Assembly: GCF_026965535.1 (NCBI RefSeq)
Contig: NZ_CP114039.1
Coordinates: forward strand, 4,216,001 to 4,280,000
From: Corallococcus sp. NCRR
GTDB taxonomy: Bacteria > Myxococcota > Myxococcia > Myxococcales > Myxococcaceae
DNA: 64,000 nt
Direction: 5' to 3'
Under the pieces are notes generated by a model. That model was not told the DNA's origin and ran no database searches. It was given only the letters and a program-made list of their open reading frames with translations. Position 1 is the first letter of the stretch. The number at the start of each line of letters is the position of its first letter. The translations under genes were made by a program, and so were the position numbers. Shown here piece by piece: positions 33,969 through 42,816 of this stretch.

Positions 33969-34334
33969 TTAGGGCTCGGGCAGTTCCGAGCTGGGCTGTA
34001 GCTCGAGCATGAAGCTTACGGCCTCATGCTCATCCGCAAATCTGTTCGGAAACATTCCCGCCAACCAGCCAGCAGAGGGATAGAGGGCGGCTCGCGAGTG
34101 CTCCCCTCCAGCGGTCGCATTTCGGTCCACAAAAATCTGTCCAGCCTCATCTGGACCGATGGGCTTGAGCGTTTCGATGTTGTTCATCAAGACGGGGTCC
34201 CCCTGCTTGAACAGCAATACGCCTCCGTTGGGGATAACCCCGGTCAACTCGCCAATCTCGGTAGTGCCATCGACACGGCGAAACAAGACCACTTTCCCCA
34301 CGGCTTGCTGTACGTTGGCCAAGATTATCGCCAC
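33969..34334 (-). CDS. Hypothetical protein (possible accessory gene)
   Basis: About 121 aa from a GTG at 34334, with GGGAGG 4 bases upstream (a TTG at 34346 is in frame). It has beta-rich phrases (V-G-K-V-V-L-F-R-R-V-D-G-T-T-E-I-G-E-L-T-G-V-I-P-N-G-G-V-L-L-F) reminiscent of a small barrel, then an acidic C-terminus. No family recognised. It converges on the 82-aa gene with a 29-bp gap. Confidence 0.5.
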   Translation of the reverse strand: MAIILANVQQAVGKVVLFRRVDGTTEIGELTGVIPNGGVLLFKQGDPVLMNNIETLKPIGPDEAGQIFVDRNATAGGEHSRAALYPSAGWLAGMFPNRFADEHEAVSFMLELQPSSELPEP

Positions 34335-34528
34335 ATAACCTCCCAAGAGCTGGTGCTGGCAAAGAGTGCTGGTGGTTCCTCACGCGAGGAACATGCTGCA
34401 AAGACTACTCGGTTGCTTCTCTCGGCGCCCAGCCATTCTCCGAGGGGAGTTTCCCGCGGAGAGCAAACAAGGCGACCGAGTCGTATTAGGCCCGCGAGGA
34501 AGGCGGCGTCAGTGACATCACCGCCCAA
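34325..34528 (-). CDS. Short open frame overlapping the hypothetical gene
   Basis: 67 codons (start M-G-G-D-V-T-D-A-A-F) ending 10 bases inside the next gene, an arrangement that could be translational coupling. Composition is not distinctive and no family is seen. It could be a gene remnant or chance. Confidence 0.25.
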   Translation of the reverse strand: MGGDVTDAAFLAGLIRLGRLVCSPRETPLGEWLGAERSNRVVFAACSSREEPPALFASTSSWEVMWR

Positions 34529-35284
34529 GCGCCCAGGTCCATAGCGGGCGCCAGTTAATGCCAGGAGCGGCCTTGGCCGCGTTGTGCCACGGCTGCTTCG
34601 AGGGCCGTCCCTGGAGAGTCATGGAGAGGCGCAGTGGACCGCAGCGAGAAGCGTAGCGGGGTTGGTCAAGCGGATCTCGACCGAGGCTGAAGGGGCGGAA
34701 TTCCGGTCGCCCAGGGAGGGGCAGGAAGAAAGGCGCCCCGCTAGCAGGGGTGATTTCTTACCCGGCGGGTCTTTGCGAGCATCCTTGTGCGTCCGCTATC
34801 ACCACCATACGAGCGATGGATCTTCAGAACGCGGTCTTGGCGTTTGAAGTCGCCGACGACTTCGAGCGATGGCCAAGCGCACTCTCTGGGGTGGCCCTCG
34901 CCGGCACGTGGTTTGAGCGCGGGCGGCGTGGGTGAAGCCGGTGACGCAGTGTGCTGCTCGGCGGACGACTCCGACCTCGTTTGGTGATTCGCCCGCTGCT
35001 CTAAGACTCGTTCCATCGCTGGTCTGCTCCATCCGCTTGCCCCAATCTGCTCGTATGTGCAGAATCGGAGTTCGCAGGGGGACTGTCTGATGGTGACTTC
35101 CAAATCTTGGGGCCCGGTCGAAGATTTGGTCCCTCACCTTGGAGTCGCGCGAGACTCCACTGGAAGTTCAAGGTTTCTTACGCTGGCGCTTGGAAGTGCG
35201 CGGCTGGCGCACTTGATGATGAGTTCACGGCACTGCATCGATTGAACTCGATTGCGATGAGTCGGTTGATCAGGAGGAGCTGAC
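34529..35284. other. Intergenic stretch without recognised gene
   Basis: About 750 bp with no convincing coding region, RNA or repeat on either strand. Its last 100 bp are less GC-rich and include GGAGG-like sequence (AGGAGGAGCTGAC) just before the ABC-3C operon, so the operon promoter should lie here. Confidence 0.6.
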
Positions 35285-36529
35285 ATGGCGAGCAACACGT
35301 TCTCTGCTGCCGATTCAGCGCTCGGGTATCTCTACCAAGTTCGTGTCGCGCTCCTCTGGTCGTTGTCACGGATCAAGAAAGATGTCGAATTCGTTGTGTC
35401 GCTCGAGACGCTCGACGACGTCACCTTCGACTCGAAGGGAGGCCGTCCCGAGGAGCTTCTGCAGACGAAGCATCACCGCACTCGCGAGGCGTCGCTCTCG
35501 GACATGAGCGGCGACTTGTGGAAGTCGCTTCGCGTCTGGTTTGAGGGACATGCGAAGGGGCAGATCCCGACGGGAACCAGCCTCTATCTGCTCACGACCG
35601 CTAGCGCTCCATCAGGCAGCGCAGCCTCGTTCCTTCGCCGCGAAGGCCGTGATGTTGTGCGGGCACAAGGTCTCCTCGAATCTGTGCCTTCTAGCTCGGT
35701 CAGCCAGGCAAACGCACCTGCGTACTCGGCATTCCTTGCCGTGTCGTCCGCTTCGCGCCGCGCGATCCTTGAGAGGGTTGTTGTGCTCGACCGAGCGCCA
35801 AGCGTCCTCACAATCGACGACGACCTCAAAGCCGAGGTCTTCTGGACGACTGAGCCAAAGCACCACGACGCGTTCTTGCAGCGCCTAGAAGGGTGGTGGC
35901 TTCGCCGTGTCATCAAGCAGCTCTCCGCAAGTCCACAGCCTGCCGGAATCCTTAGTGCGGAAATCGAAGCGGAGATGTCGGAACTCCGCGAGCAATTCAA
36001 GCAAGACAATCTCCCAATCGATGATGATCTTCTTGAGTTTGCCCTCGACGACGCGACGTACGACGCACACGCCGACTATCAGTTCGTCCATCAGCTCAAA
36101 CTCATCACTGTCAGCAAGAATCGTGTCGGAGCCGCCATCCGTGATTTCTACCGAGCGTACAGACAGCGCTCTCGTTGGCTTCGTGAGGAACTGCTGCTCG
36201 TTGGCGATCTGTCCCGGTATGAGCGAAAGCTTGTCGAGGAGTGGGAACTCGCATTCGAAGCGGCCAAGGACGAAACCGAAGCGACCGCAGCCGAGGCAGC
36301 GAAGTGCAAGGCGGCGAAGTCTGTCCTCAAGTGGGCCGAGCAGGCTACAATCCCAATTCGCCCGGGAGTCACAGAGCCATTCGTGGTCCGAGGGTCGTTC
36401 CACATGCTTGCGGACGAGAATCCGCCACGTGTCGGGTGGCATCCCGACTTCCATGATCGGCTCGCCGAACTCCTGAACCCGGCCAGCAGTGTCCTCTCGA
36501 AGGGCGTGACCGGAGGCGGCACTGAATGA
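35285..36529 (+). CDS. ABC-3C system effector: nuclease-like N-terminus with ABC-3C C-terminal domain
   Basis: 414 aa; AGGAGGAG precedes the ATG. The N-terminal 70 residues have A-L-G-Y-L-Y-Q-V-R-V-A-L-L-W-S-L, the acidic patch L-E-T-L-D-D-V (E41, D44, D45) and E-E-L-L-Q-T-K-H-H (E56, E57, Q60, K62). This is the pattern of Mrr/DUF4297-type PD-(D/E)xK endonucleases. The C-terminal third (F-V-H-Q-L-K-L-I-T-V, I-R-D-F-Y-R-A-Y-R-Q-R-S-R-W-L-R-E-E-L-L, Y-E-R-K-L-V-E-E-W) matches the C-terminal domain shared by effectors of ABC-three-component conflict systems. It is coupled to the middle component (ATGA). Inferred role: DNA cleavage when the ATPase senses invading nucleic acid. Confidence 0.85.
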   Translation: MASNTFSAADSALGYLYQVRVALLWSLSRIKKDVEFVVSLETLDDVTFDSKGGRPEELLQTKHHRTREASLSDMSGDLWKSLRVWFEGHAKGQIPTGTSLYLLTTASAPSGSAASFLRREGRDVVRAQGLLESVPSSSVSQANAPAYSAFLAVSSASRRAILERVVVLDRAPSVLTIDDDLKAEVFWTTEPKHHDAFLQRLEGWWLRRVIKQLSASPQPAGILSAEIEAEMSELREQFKQDNLPIDDDLLEFALDDATYDAHADYQFVHQLKLITVSKNRVGAAIRDFYRAYRQRSRWLREELLLVGDLSRYERKLVEEWELAFEAAKDETEATAAEAAKCKAAKSVLKWAEQATIPIRPGVTEPFVVRGSFHMLADENPPRVGWHPDFHDRLAELLNPASSVLSKGVTGGGTE

Positions 36530-37023
36530 TCTCCTGGCGCGAACGCTCGATTGAGGAACGGAACCTGCTCAATCCCGGGTTTTGCGCCACGTTGCTGTGG
36601 CACGCCGCAAGGGGGTATGCATCGGACCGGAGCATGCCGATGGCGATTGAGTTGTCGTTCCTCGTGCTGCCGTTCGTGCTTCATCGTGAGACACGAGAAA
36701 GCCTGCCCGCCAACATCAGGACGTCGCTTCCAATCTGGCTTTCGGAGCATCCGATCATCCGAACGCGCCTGGGAGAAAGGGCCGCGACGCTGCGCTCCTT
36801 CACGAAGGAGGCGCTGGTTTTCGGCGGCTCGCACGGCCTACTTTCACTGGCGCAGAACGGTGTTCGCGCGAACGTGGAAATGAAGAGGCGCGTGACCGCT
36901 GCGCTCAAGTCGACTAGCGATGAAGTTCGCGAATGCGCCAATCGCGCTGAGTTCCTTGGGAGATGGCTTGAGAAGGCTGGCGGCACCGAAACAGTGCTGG
37001 TGCTACTGGGGGTTCGTCCATGA
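36526..37023 (+). CDS. ABC-3C system middle component
   Basis: 165 aa. The ATG overlaps the effector stop and its own stop overlaps the ATPase start (ATGA both times). All-helical: R-N-L-L-N-P-G-F-C-A-T-L-L-W-H-A-A, then I-E-L-S-F-L-V-L-P-F-V-L-H and R-A-N-V-E-M-K-R-R, F-L-G-R-W-L-E-K-A-G. This is the conserved shape of the small middle component that bridges ATPase and effector in ABC-3C systems. Known from comparative genomics as an adaptor; no enzymatic motif is visible. Confidence 0.82.
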   Translation: MISWRERSIEERNLLNPGFCATLLWHAARGYASDRSMPMAIELSFLVLPFVLHRETRESLPANIRTSLPIWLSEHPIIRTRLGERAATLRSFTKEALVFGGSHGLLSLAQNGVRANVEMKRRVTAALKSTSDEVRECANRAEFLGRWLEKAGGTETVLVLLGVRP

Positions 37024-38975
37024 GCGTGCAGATCCTCGACATTGTCCTCTACAGCCACGACGGCAAGCGCCGCGTACTCCCCTTGAAGGTCGGAAAGGTC
37101 AACATCATCACTGGGGCGTCGCAGACAGGAAAGTCCGCGCTCAGCGACATTATCGACTACTGCTTTGGTAGCGGCGATTGCCATGTAGCGCACGGCCCCT
37201 TACGTCTGTGCGTGGCATGGTACGGGCTCCGACTCCAGCTTGCGTCTGGGCAGGCCTTCGTCGCACGTCGCTGCCCTCCACTAAGAGCCCAAACCAGCGA
37301 TGAGTTCTTCATCGCGACGGGCCGCACCGTAGAACTGCCGGACGCCAATGACCTACGGCAGACGACCAACCTGAAAGGCGCTACGACAACCCTGACCTCG
37401 TGGGTTGGTATCCGCGACAACGCCCACGAGCCGCCTCCGGGGCAGAAGCGCTCGGCTCTATCGGCGACCGTTCGGCACGCGTTGGCGCTGTGTCTCCAGC
37501 AGCAGGACGAGATCACGAGCAAGAAGTATCTCTTCCACGGGGCGAACGACCACTGGGTCGCGCAGGCGTTGAAGGACTCGCTCCCGTACTTCCTCGGTGC
37601 GGTCGATGACGACCACGTACGGAGGCAAGGCGAACTTCGCCGGCTTCGTGAACAGCTTCGTGCAGTCGAGCGGCGGCTCGCGGAGATTGCGTCCTTGCGA
37701 GGTGATGGCGCGACGAAGGCAGACGCGCTGCTCGCACAAGCTCGCGACGCTGGACTCTCCCAGGAGGTGACATCGACGAGGGAGGCCGCGGTGAACGCGC
37801 TGCGCGCCGTGCTCAAGACGCCGCTCGCGAGTGTCGACGTCAAGCTTGCCGATGGTTCGGAGTTCTCGCGGCTCTCGACCGAGCGCGCGGAACTGCTGCA
37901 GACCCAGCGTCACATCCGCTCTGACATTGATGCCGCACGCGCCTTCTCCAAGGACGAAAAGGGATTTTCCCACGAAGCGGAGGAGCAGAAGGCGCGACTC
38001 GCAACCATTGGCATTTTCGAGGGCATCGAGCCGGGGCAAACGTGCCCGCTCTGCGCGCAGGATCTTCCGAAGGAACGCGCCCCTCCGCAGATAGCTGCGT
38101 TGCGGGGGGCACTGACCGACGTGGCGAGACGGACGGAGTCGGTCGCGCGCATCGAGCCTCACATCGAGAATGCCATAAGCGAGCTTGAAGGGCGCCTTCA
38201 GCAAGTGCAGCAGTCCCTCACGAGGAACCGCACGCAAATGGAGGCGGTCCGCACGGCCAACGCCGCTCTGTCCGAAGCGCATGCGGACTCGGCCCGGAAA
38301 GCTCACGTCCTTGGGAGGATCAGTCTGTATCTTGAGAGCATGCCCGATGTGCCCGATACGAAGGACCTCGAAGGGCAGGCCGAATCGCTCCGCGCCCAAT
38401 ACAAGCGGCTGGAGGAGGAGTTGAGCGACGAGCGTGTTCAGGAGCAGCTTGTTTCGATTACGTCACGGCTTTCGGAGAAACTGACGGAGTGGGCGCGGAC
38501 TCTTGGCTTGGAGCACTCGGCATCACCGATGCGCCTTGACCTGAAGAAGCTTACGCTGGTCGCCGACACGCTCGACGGTGCGGTACCGATGAGCCACATC
38601 GGCAGCGCCGAGAACGGCGTCGGCTTTCACCTCATCGCGCACTTGGCCCTGCATCAGTGGTTCGTACAGCGGTCGCGTCCGGTTCCTAACTTCATCTTCT
38701 TCGACCAGCCATCGCAGGTTTACTTCCCGGCCGACAAGGACGTCGACGGTTCGATGGGCCTCGTGCCCGACGACGATCGGCACCGCGTGCTGCAGATGTT
38801 CCGACTGATCTTCGACGCGGTCGAAGCCGTTGCGCCGGGCCTGCAAGTGATTCTCATTGAGCACGCTGACCTGAACGAGGACTGGTACCGCGACTCCATC
38901 GTGGAGCGGTGGCGCGGCGGGAAGAAGCTTGTGCCCGAAGACTGGACGCGCGCGGCCGAGGGGGGCGCTGATTAG
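37020..38975 (+). CDS. ABC-3C system ATPase (DUF3732-type, SMC/Rad50-like)
   Basis: 651 aa. Walker A is I-I-T-G-A-S-Q-T-G-K-S-A-L (K38, S39). A central coiled-coil is interrupted by a zinc-hook-like C-P-L-C at residues 342-345. The signature-like S-A-E-N-G-V-G-F-H-L comes near residue 545, Walker B is F-I-F-F-D-Q-P-S-Q-V (D562), and a late His in L-I-E-H-A-D follows. F-D-Q-P-S-Q-V-Y-F-P is characteristic of DUF3732. Such ATPases resemble Rad50/RecF and probably sense DNA ends or structures. The third, coupled gene of the operon. Confidence 0.9.
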   Translation: MSVQILDIVLYSHDGKRRVLPLKVGKVNIITGASQTGKSALSDIIDYCFGSGDCHVAHGPLRLCVAWYGLRLQLASGQAFVARRCPPLRAQTSDEFFIATGRTVELPDANDLRQTTNLKGATTTLTSWVGIRDNAHEPPPGQKRSALSATVRHALALCLQQQDEITSKKYLFHGANDHWVAQALKDSLPYFLGAVDDDHVRRQGELRRLREQLRAVERRLAEIASLRGDGATKADALLAQARDAGLSQEVTSTREAAVNALRAVLKTPLASVDVKLADGSEFSRLSTERAELLQTQRHIRSDIDAARAFSKDEKGFSHEAEEQKARLATIGIFEGIEPGQTCPLCAQDLPKERAPPQIAALRGALTDVARRTESVARIEPHIENAISELEGRLQQVQQSLTRNRTQMEAVRTANAALSEAHADSARKAHVLGRISLYLESMPDVPDTKDLEGQAESLRAQYKRLEEELSDERVQEQLVSITSRLSEKLTEWARTLGLEHSASPMRLDLKKLTLVADTLDGAVPMSHIGSAENGVGFHLIAHLALHQWFVQRSRPVPNFIFFDQPSQVYFPADKDVDGSMGLVPDDDRHRVLQMFRLIFDAVEAVAPGLQVILIEHADLNEDWYRDSIVERWRGGKKLVPEDWTRAAEGGAD

Positions 38976-39377
38976 ATTGACGGCCTGATGGACGACCGCT
39001 TCGCAGGGCGTGTGAGCATCGATGAAGAGGAAAGGCGCTGCGCGGATCAACGGCCCGCAGCGACCGGTCTCACCAAGAGTATGGGCTGAGGCGTCCCATG
39101 CCGGCCTTGCATCGGCCTCTCTGGGACCAGCAAAGCAGGTAAAAGACGAAACCAGAAAGGAGGGATAGAGATGTCTTCCCAGAAACCCAAGAGCAGAAAG
39201 AGCGGGTCTCCAGGGGAGTGTTGTTAACCACTGCCCCAAAAGTTAACAGCACTTGTTAACCGCTCTTGGCCTCTCTCTCCCCAGAACGGGTGAAACCGCG
39301 GTCCAGAGAGCCCAATCAGCGGCGGAGGAGAGGGGGCATTTCGCTCTGCGGGGTAGGGAGCCGAGATCGCTCTCTTC
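38976..39377. other. Non-coding gap with three GTTAAC sites
   Basis: No gene seen. GTTAAC occurs at 39233, 39242 and 39255, within 28 bp, in otherwise ordinary sequence. The gap ends at the IS66 target duplication. Confidence 0.5.
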
Positions 39378-39460
39378 GTAACCGTCCGGCCAATGACGTG
39401 TCGGGACGCTTGAAGACGGGCCTCGGCCGTGCTCGGTGGGCGCCGCAAGGAGCGAGTTGC

Positions 39461-40983
39461 TCAGGGGCTGAGCTGGAGAGGTGCCTCGGGCGGGTCCGCA
39501 GCGTGTCGCCGCATCCACTCGTGAGGTAGCAGCTCACTGATGCGTGAGTGGGGATGCGTCTGGACGCGCAGCAGCACGTCGGCGAGGTAGGCCTCGGGAT
39601 TGACGCCGTTGGCCTCGCAGGTGGCGACAAGGGCGTAGAGGCCGGCGAGGTTGGCCCCCGCAGCCTCGTGGCCGACGAAGAGGAAATTCTTCCGGCCCAG
39701 GGCGGCCTTGCGCAGCGCGGCCTCGGAGCGGTTGTTGTCCAAGGGCAGACGTGCGTCTGAGACGAAGCGGGAGAGCGCATCCCACTGCTTCAGGGCGTAG
39801 GAGAGGGCCTGGCCCATGGGGCCCTTGGGCAGATGGCGCGGGGCCTGGGATTCCATCCACGCCCGCAGCGCAGTGAGGACGGGAAGACTCTGCTGCTGAC
39901 GCAGCTCGTGGTGGGCGTCGGTGCGGACGATGCCCGCGTCGCCGGCCAGCGCCTCCACCCGGTAGAGGGCGAGGATGAAGTCCAGGGCCTCGCGAGCCTC
40001 GGGCGCGGTGGGCAGCGCCTCGAAGAAGCGGCGACGCACGTGGGCCCAACAGCCGACACGGATTCGCCCCTCGGGCAGCGTCACCGCGTTGTAGCCGGTA
40101 TAGGCATCCACCACGAGGGCGCCCCGGGTGCCGCCCAGGACTTGATTGGGCGTCGTGCTGGAGCGGCCCAGGCTGAAGCGGTAGCCGAGGAGCCACTGCC
40201 CTTCGGGCGTCTGGGTGAGGAAGGTCCAGAGGTAGCCCTGGCGCGTCTTCTTCACGTCCAGCACGCGAAGCGGCGTCTCGTCAGCCCACACCACCTCGGC
40301 GGCGGCAATGACTTGCAAGAGGTGGGTGGAGAGCGGCAGCAGCACCGAGGCGGCCTAGTGGAAGAGGTCCGTCAGCGTGCTGCGGCTCATGGGCACGCCG
40401 CCCCCTTCCACTCGCTGAGCGAGCCGGTGCAGGGGCATGGCGTCCGCGCACTTGGAAACCACCACGTGCGCCAGGAAGCCCGGGCCGTACTCGCCCCTAT
40501 CCACCACCCGCGCGGAGGCGGCGCCGTCACCTCGCCCTGGCCGCACGCGCACGCGAGGACTTCCTGCACGTGCACCTGACGCTCGAAGCAGGCCGGCACG
40601 TACTCGTACAGCACCGTGCGGCGCCCCTCGCCCAGCGGCTTCAAGTCCTCGCCGCCGCACGCCGGGCAGTGGCGTGCCTCAGGGGGCACCGCGTGCCGCA
40701 CCTCTCGCGTGGGCGCCTCCTCGGCCTTCCGGGCCGCGCGCGCCTGGCGCCTGGCCAGGGCATCCGCCGCCCGCGCCGCTTCGGCCTCGAGGCTGGGGGC
40801 CTCGCCCCTGAGCTGCGCGGCGACAGGAGGCAGTTTCTCCGTCTTCTTGCCGAAGACACGCCGCTCCAGCGCGGCCATCTTCGACTCCAACGACGTCATC
40901 CGCTCGCGCAGCTCCTCGGCTTCCTCGCGCCAGGGGCAGAAATGGTCCTGGGGCAGCTCGCGGGGCACTTGGGGCAACACCAC
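39461..40983 (-). pseudogene. tnpC: IS66 tnpC transposase with frameshift and in-frame stop
   Basis: From about GTG 40983 the frame gives a coiled segment (L-R-E-R-M-T-S-L-E-S-K-M-A-A-L-E-R-R-V-F-G-K-K), a zinc-finger-like C-P-A-C-G and C-A-C-G, then shifts frame near 40515. The second frame (R-V-V-D-R-G-E-Y-G-P-G-F-L-A-H-V-V-V-S-K) ends at a TAG at 40355-40357 in S-T-L-T-D-L-F-H. The same frame then carries on with the DDE domain (V-W-A-D-E-T-P-L-R-V, V-D-A-Y-T-G-Y, N-N-R-S-E-A-A-L-R). Two lesions make the transposase inactive unless the sequence is wrong. Confidence 0.88.
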
Positions 40984-41011
40984 GCCAGCAGACCGTGCCC
41001 GCGTCAGGCGC

Positions 41012-41377
41012 TCACGAGGCTGCGCGCTCGGGAGGCGACCAGGCCGGCGGGCGTCGCACGTCCGCCACGTCGATGCCGTCCAGGAGCATCGCCATCTGCG
41101 TGGCATCCAACTGCACCGACTGGGCGTCGGCGTCCACGCGCGGCAGCCGGAAGCGGCCCGTCTCCAGTCGCTTGTAGAGGAGCACGAAGCCGCCCCGGCT
41201 CCACGACAGCACCTTGATGCGGTCGCCCCGCCTGGAGACGAAGGCGAAGAGGTGGCCCGAGTAGACGTCCTCGCCCCACGCCGTGCGCACCAGGGCCATG
41301 AGGCCATCAATCGACTTGCGCATGTCCACCGGCTCCGTCGCCAGCACCACGCGCACCGACGCAGGCAGGGTAAACAT
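41012..41377 (-). CDS. tnpB: IS66 family accessory protein TnpB
   Basis: 121 aa, intact. The typical IS66 Orf2 sequence is V-R-V-V-L-A-T-E-P-V-D-M-R-K-S-I-D-G-L, then F-V-S-R-R-G-D-R-I-K-V-L-S-W-S-R-G-G-F and Y-K-R-L-E-T-G-R-F. It is required with TnpA and TnpC for transposition of IS66 elements. Lies 7 bp after tnpA. Confidence 0.95.
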   Translation of the reverse strand: MFTLPASVRVVLATEPVDMRKSIDGLMALVRTAWGEDVYSGHLFAFVSRRGDRIKVLSWSRGGFVLLYKRLETGRFRLPRVDADAQSVQLDATQMAMLLDGIDVADVRRPPAWSPPERAAS

Positions 41378-41384
41378 CGCCGCC

Positions 41385-41699
41385 TCACCGCCCCAGCGCG
41401 GCGACGAGCCGGGCCACGTACGCCACGTCGGTGCCCGCGGCGAAGCGCACCCGCGCTCCGCTGGCCACCCTCACCTCCAGCACGGCCTCGGACGCCCCGG
41501 GGGCCGTCGTCACCTGCACCGGCAAGAGTCTCACGGCTTCCGCTCGCGACGGCGCGGTCCGCCGCAACCGGTACACCCACGACTGCAACGTGCTCAGTTT
41601 CACGCCCCACGCCAACGCGAACTCCCGCTGCGTCTGCCCGCTGGCCTCGAACGCTTCCGCGACGCGTGCCCACTCCGGCTTCTCCACCTGCTTCGCCAT
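41385..41699 (-). CDS. tnpA: IS66 family protein TnpA
   Basis: 104 aa, intact. The N-terminal helix-turn-helix (F-E-A-S-G-Q-T-Q-R-E-F-A-L-A-W-G-V) is typical of IS66 Orf1, followed by L-S-T-L-Q-S-W-V-Y-R-L and a variable C-terminus. First gene of the element, 70 bp from the right end. Confidence 0.92.
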   Translation of the reverse strand: MAKQVEKPEWARVAEAFEASGQTQREFALAWGVKLSTLQSWVYRLRRTAPSRAEAVRLLPVQVTTAPGASEAVLEVRVASGARVRFAAGTDVAYVARLVAALGR

Positions 41700-41863
41700 G
41701 CCCGGAAGCGTCCGCCGCGCGCCGCTACGCCGGCAATCCCTTACGGCACGTCGTTGGCCGGACGGTTACCTCTCTTCAGCACCGCGAGCCAGAATCCCTT
41801 GGGATTCAGGGGCTTAAGCACAAAGACCCTGCGATATTCATCGCGAGGCCCATGTAAAACAAT

Positions 41864-41889
41864 AGGGCCCTACCTGTTGGTAGGGCCCT
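41864..41889. terminator. Strong GC hairpin terminator
   Basis: AGGGCCCTACC-TGTT-GGTAGGGCCCT is a perfect 11-bp stem with a 4-base loop. On the minus strand it is followed by ATTGTTTTAC, so it best fits termination in that direction. No complete gene ends there now, suggesting that its gene was lost when the island changed. The flanking 41770-42221 shows no coding region. Confidence 0.7.
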
Positions 41890-42221
41890 TCGTTCAGCTC
41901 CCCGAACGAAGCCCTGCGCGAACTCGTTCTCGGCTTTTCTCTGAGAGGACTCAAACTCTCTGAGGGCCGAAAACCGAGTGATATCCAGCGGTTTCAAGGA
42001 AGGGGCTGCTGGCACTCTTCAATCGGGGACCGATTGAATCTCCGCGAACTTCACTTCTCGTGTGCCCGGATATCATGACAGAGGGCCGCTGGCAGCTTCC
42101 CCCTTACAGGCGTGGAGGTGGGTGAGGGTCGCATTGTCTCGGGGCGCGCGCACAGCGCGAGGGGCGAAGCGCTAGCCGAGAGTACCGCGGCCCTGGTCGC
42201 CGGGGCACGCAGTCGTCTTCG

Positions 42222-42602
42222 ATGCGCTTCTGGGGAAGCCCCTGGCAGCCGGCATACAACGACTGGGCCTTCAACCTGCCTCGGGGCACCGCCCTCGCCA
42301 GTAAGTGGGCGGCTATCCCCGAGGGCCTCGATGTGCTCATCACCCACGGGCCTCCGGCGGGCTTCGGGGACCGCTCCTCCGTGGAGGGGCGCGGCGGCTG
42401 CGCGGACCTGCGCGAGCGCGTGCTCACTGTGCGCCCTCGGCTACACCTGTTCGGCCACATCCACGACGATGGCGGGCTGTGGCGCGAAGGGGACACGTGC
42501 TTCGCCAACGTCACCACGTGGGAGTGCGAGCGCGCGCCGACCGTCCTCCAGTTCGACGCCCGGGGCGTGACAGAGGTGAGCATCCCTCCCGCCCGGCGCT
42601 GA
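42222..42602 (+). pseudogene. Truncated metallophosphatase (C-terminal part)
   Basis: About 126 codons starting M-R-F-W-G-S-P-W-Q-P-A-Y-N-D-W-A-F-N-L-P-R-G. They contain D-V-L-I-T-H-G-P-P-A-G-F-G-D and L-H-L-F-G-H-I-H-D-D-G-G, the last two metal-binding blocks of calcineurin-like phosphatases of the MPPED type. The N-terminal D-x-H and G-N-H-D motifs of a normal 200-aa member are absent, so it is a fragment marking the right edge of the accessory region. Confidence 0.78.
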
Positions 42603-42816
42603 CTCGCGCTCCTTCACTCAAGCGGGAGAGAGGACCCGCCGGCTCGTCATGCGCATCACTCACCGTCATAACGCGCTCTTGACGCACTCATGACGCGGCG
42701 GCCGAATTTTGGGTAGGCACAGCGGTTCGACCAGGCTGAGCGCTCGGCATGGAAGCGCTCAAGGCGTTCAAGGATGCTCTTCACTCGCTGCTCCTGGCCG
42801 CCTCCCTGATGACGCC

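Larger units (their letters stand above)
39370..41777 (-). mobile_element. IS66-family insertion sequence with 8-bp target duplication
   Basis: The element spans 39378-41769. Its left end GTAACCGTCCGGCCAATGAC and the complement of its right end GTAACCGTCCGGCCAACGAC match over 24 of 26 bases. CTCTCTTC occurs immediately outside both ends (39370-39377 and 41770-41777), an exact 8-bp duplication as expected for IS66. Genes run tnpA-tnpB-tnpC on the minus strand, but tnpC is broken. Confidence 0.93.

Noticed and set aside
39233-39260. GTTAAC cluster as a CRISPR or phage attachment site
   Set aside because: Spacing is irregular, there are no repeat-spacer units, and no integrase gene is present.
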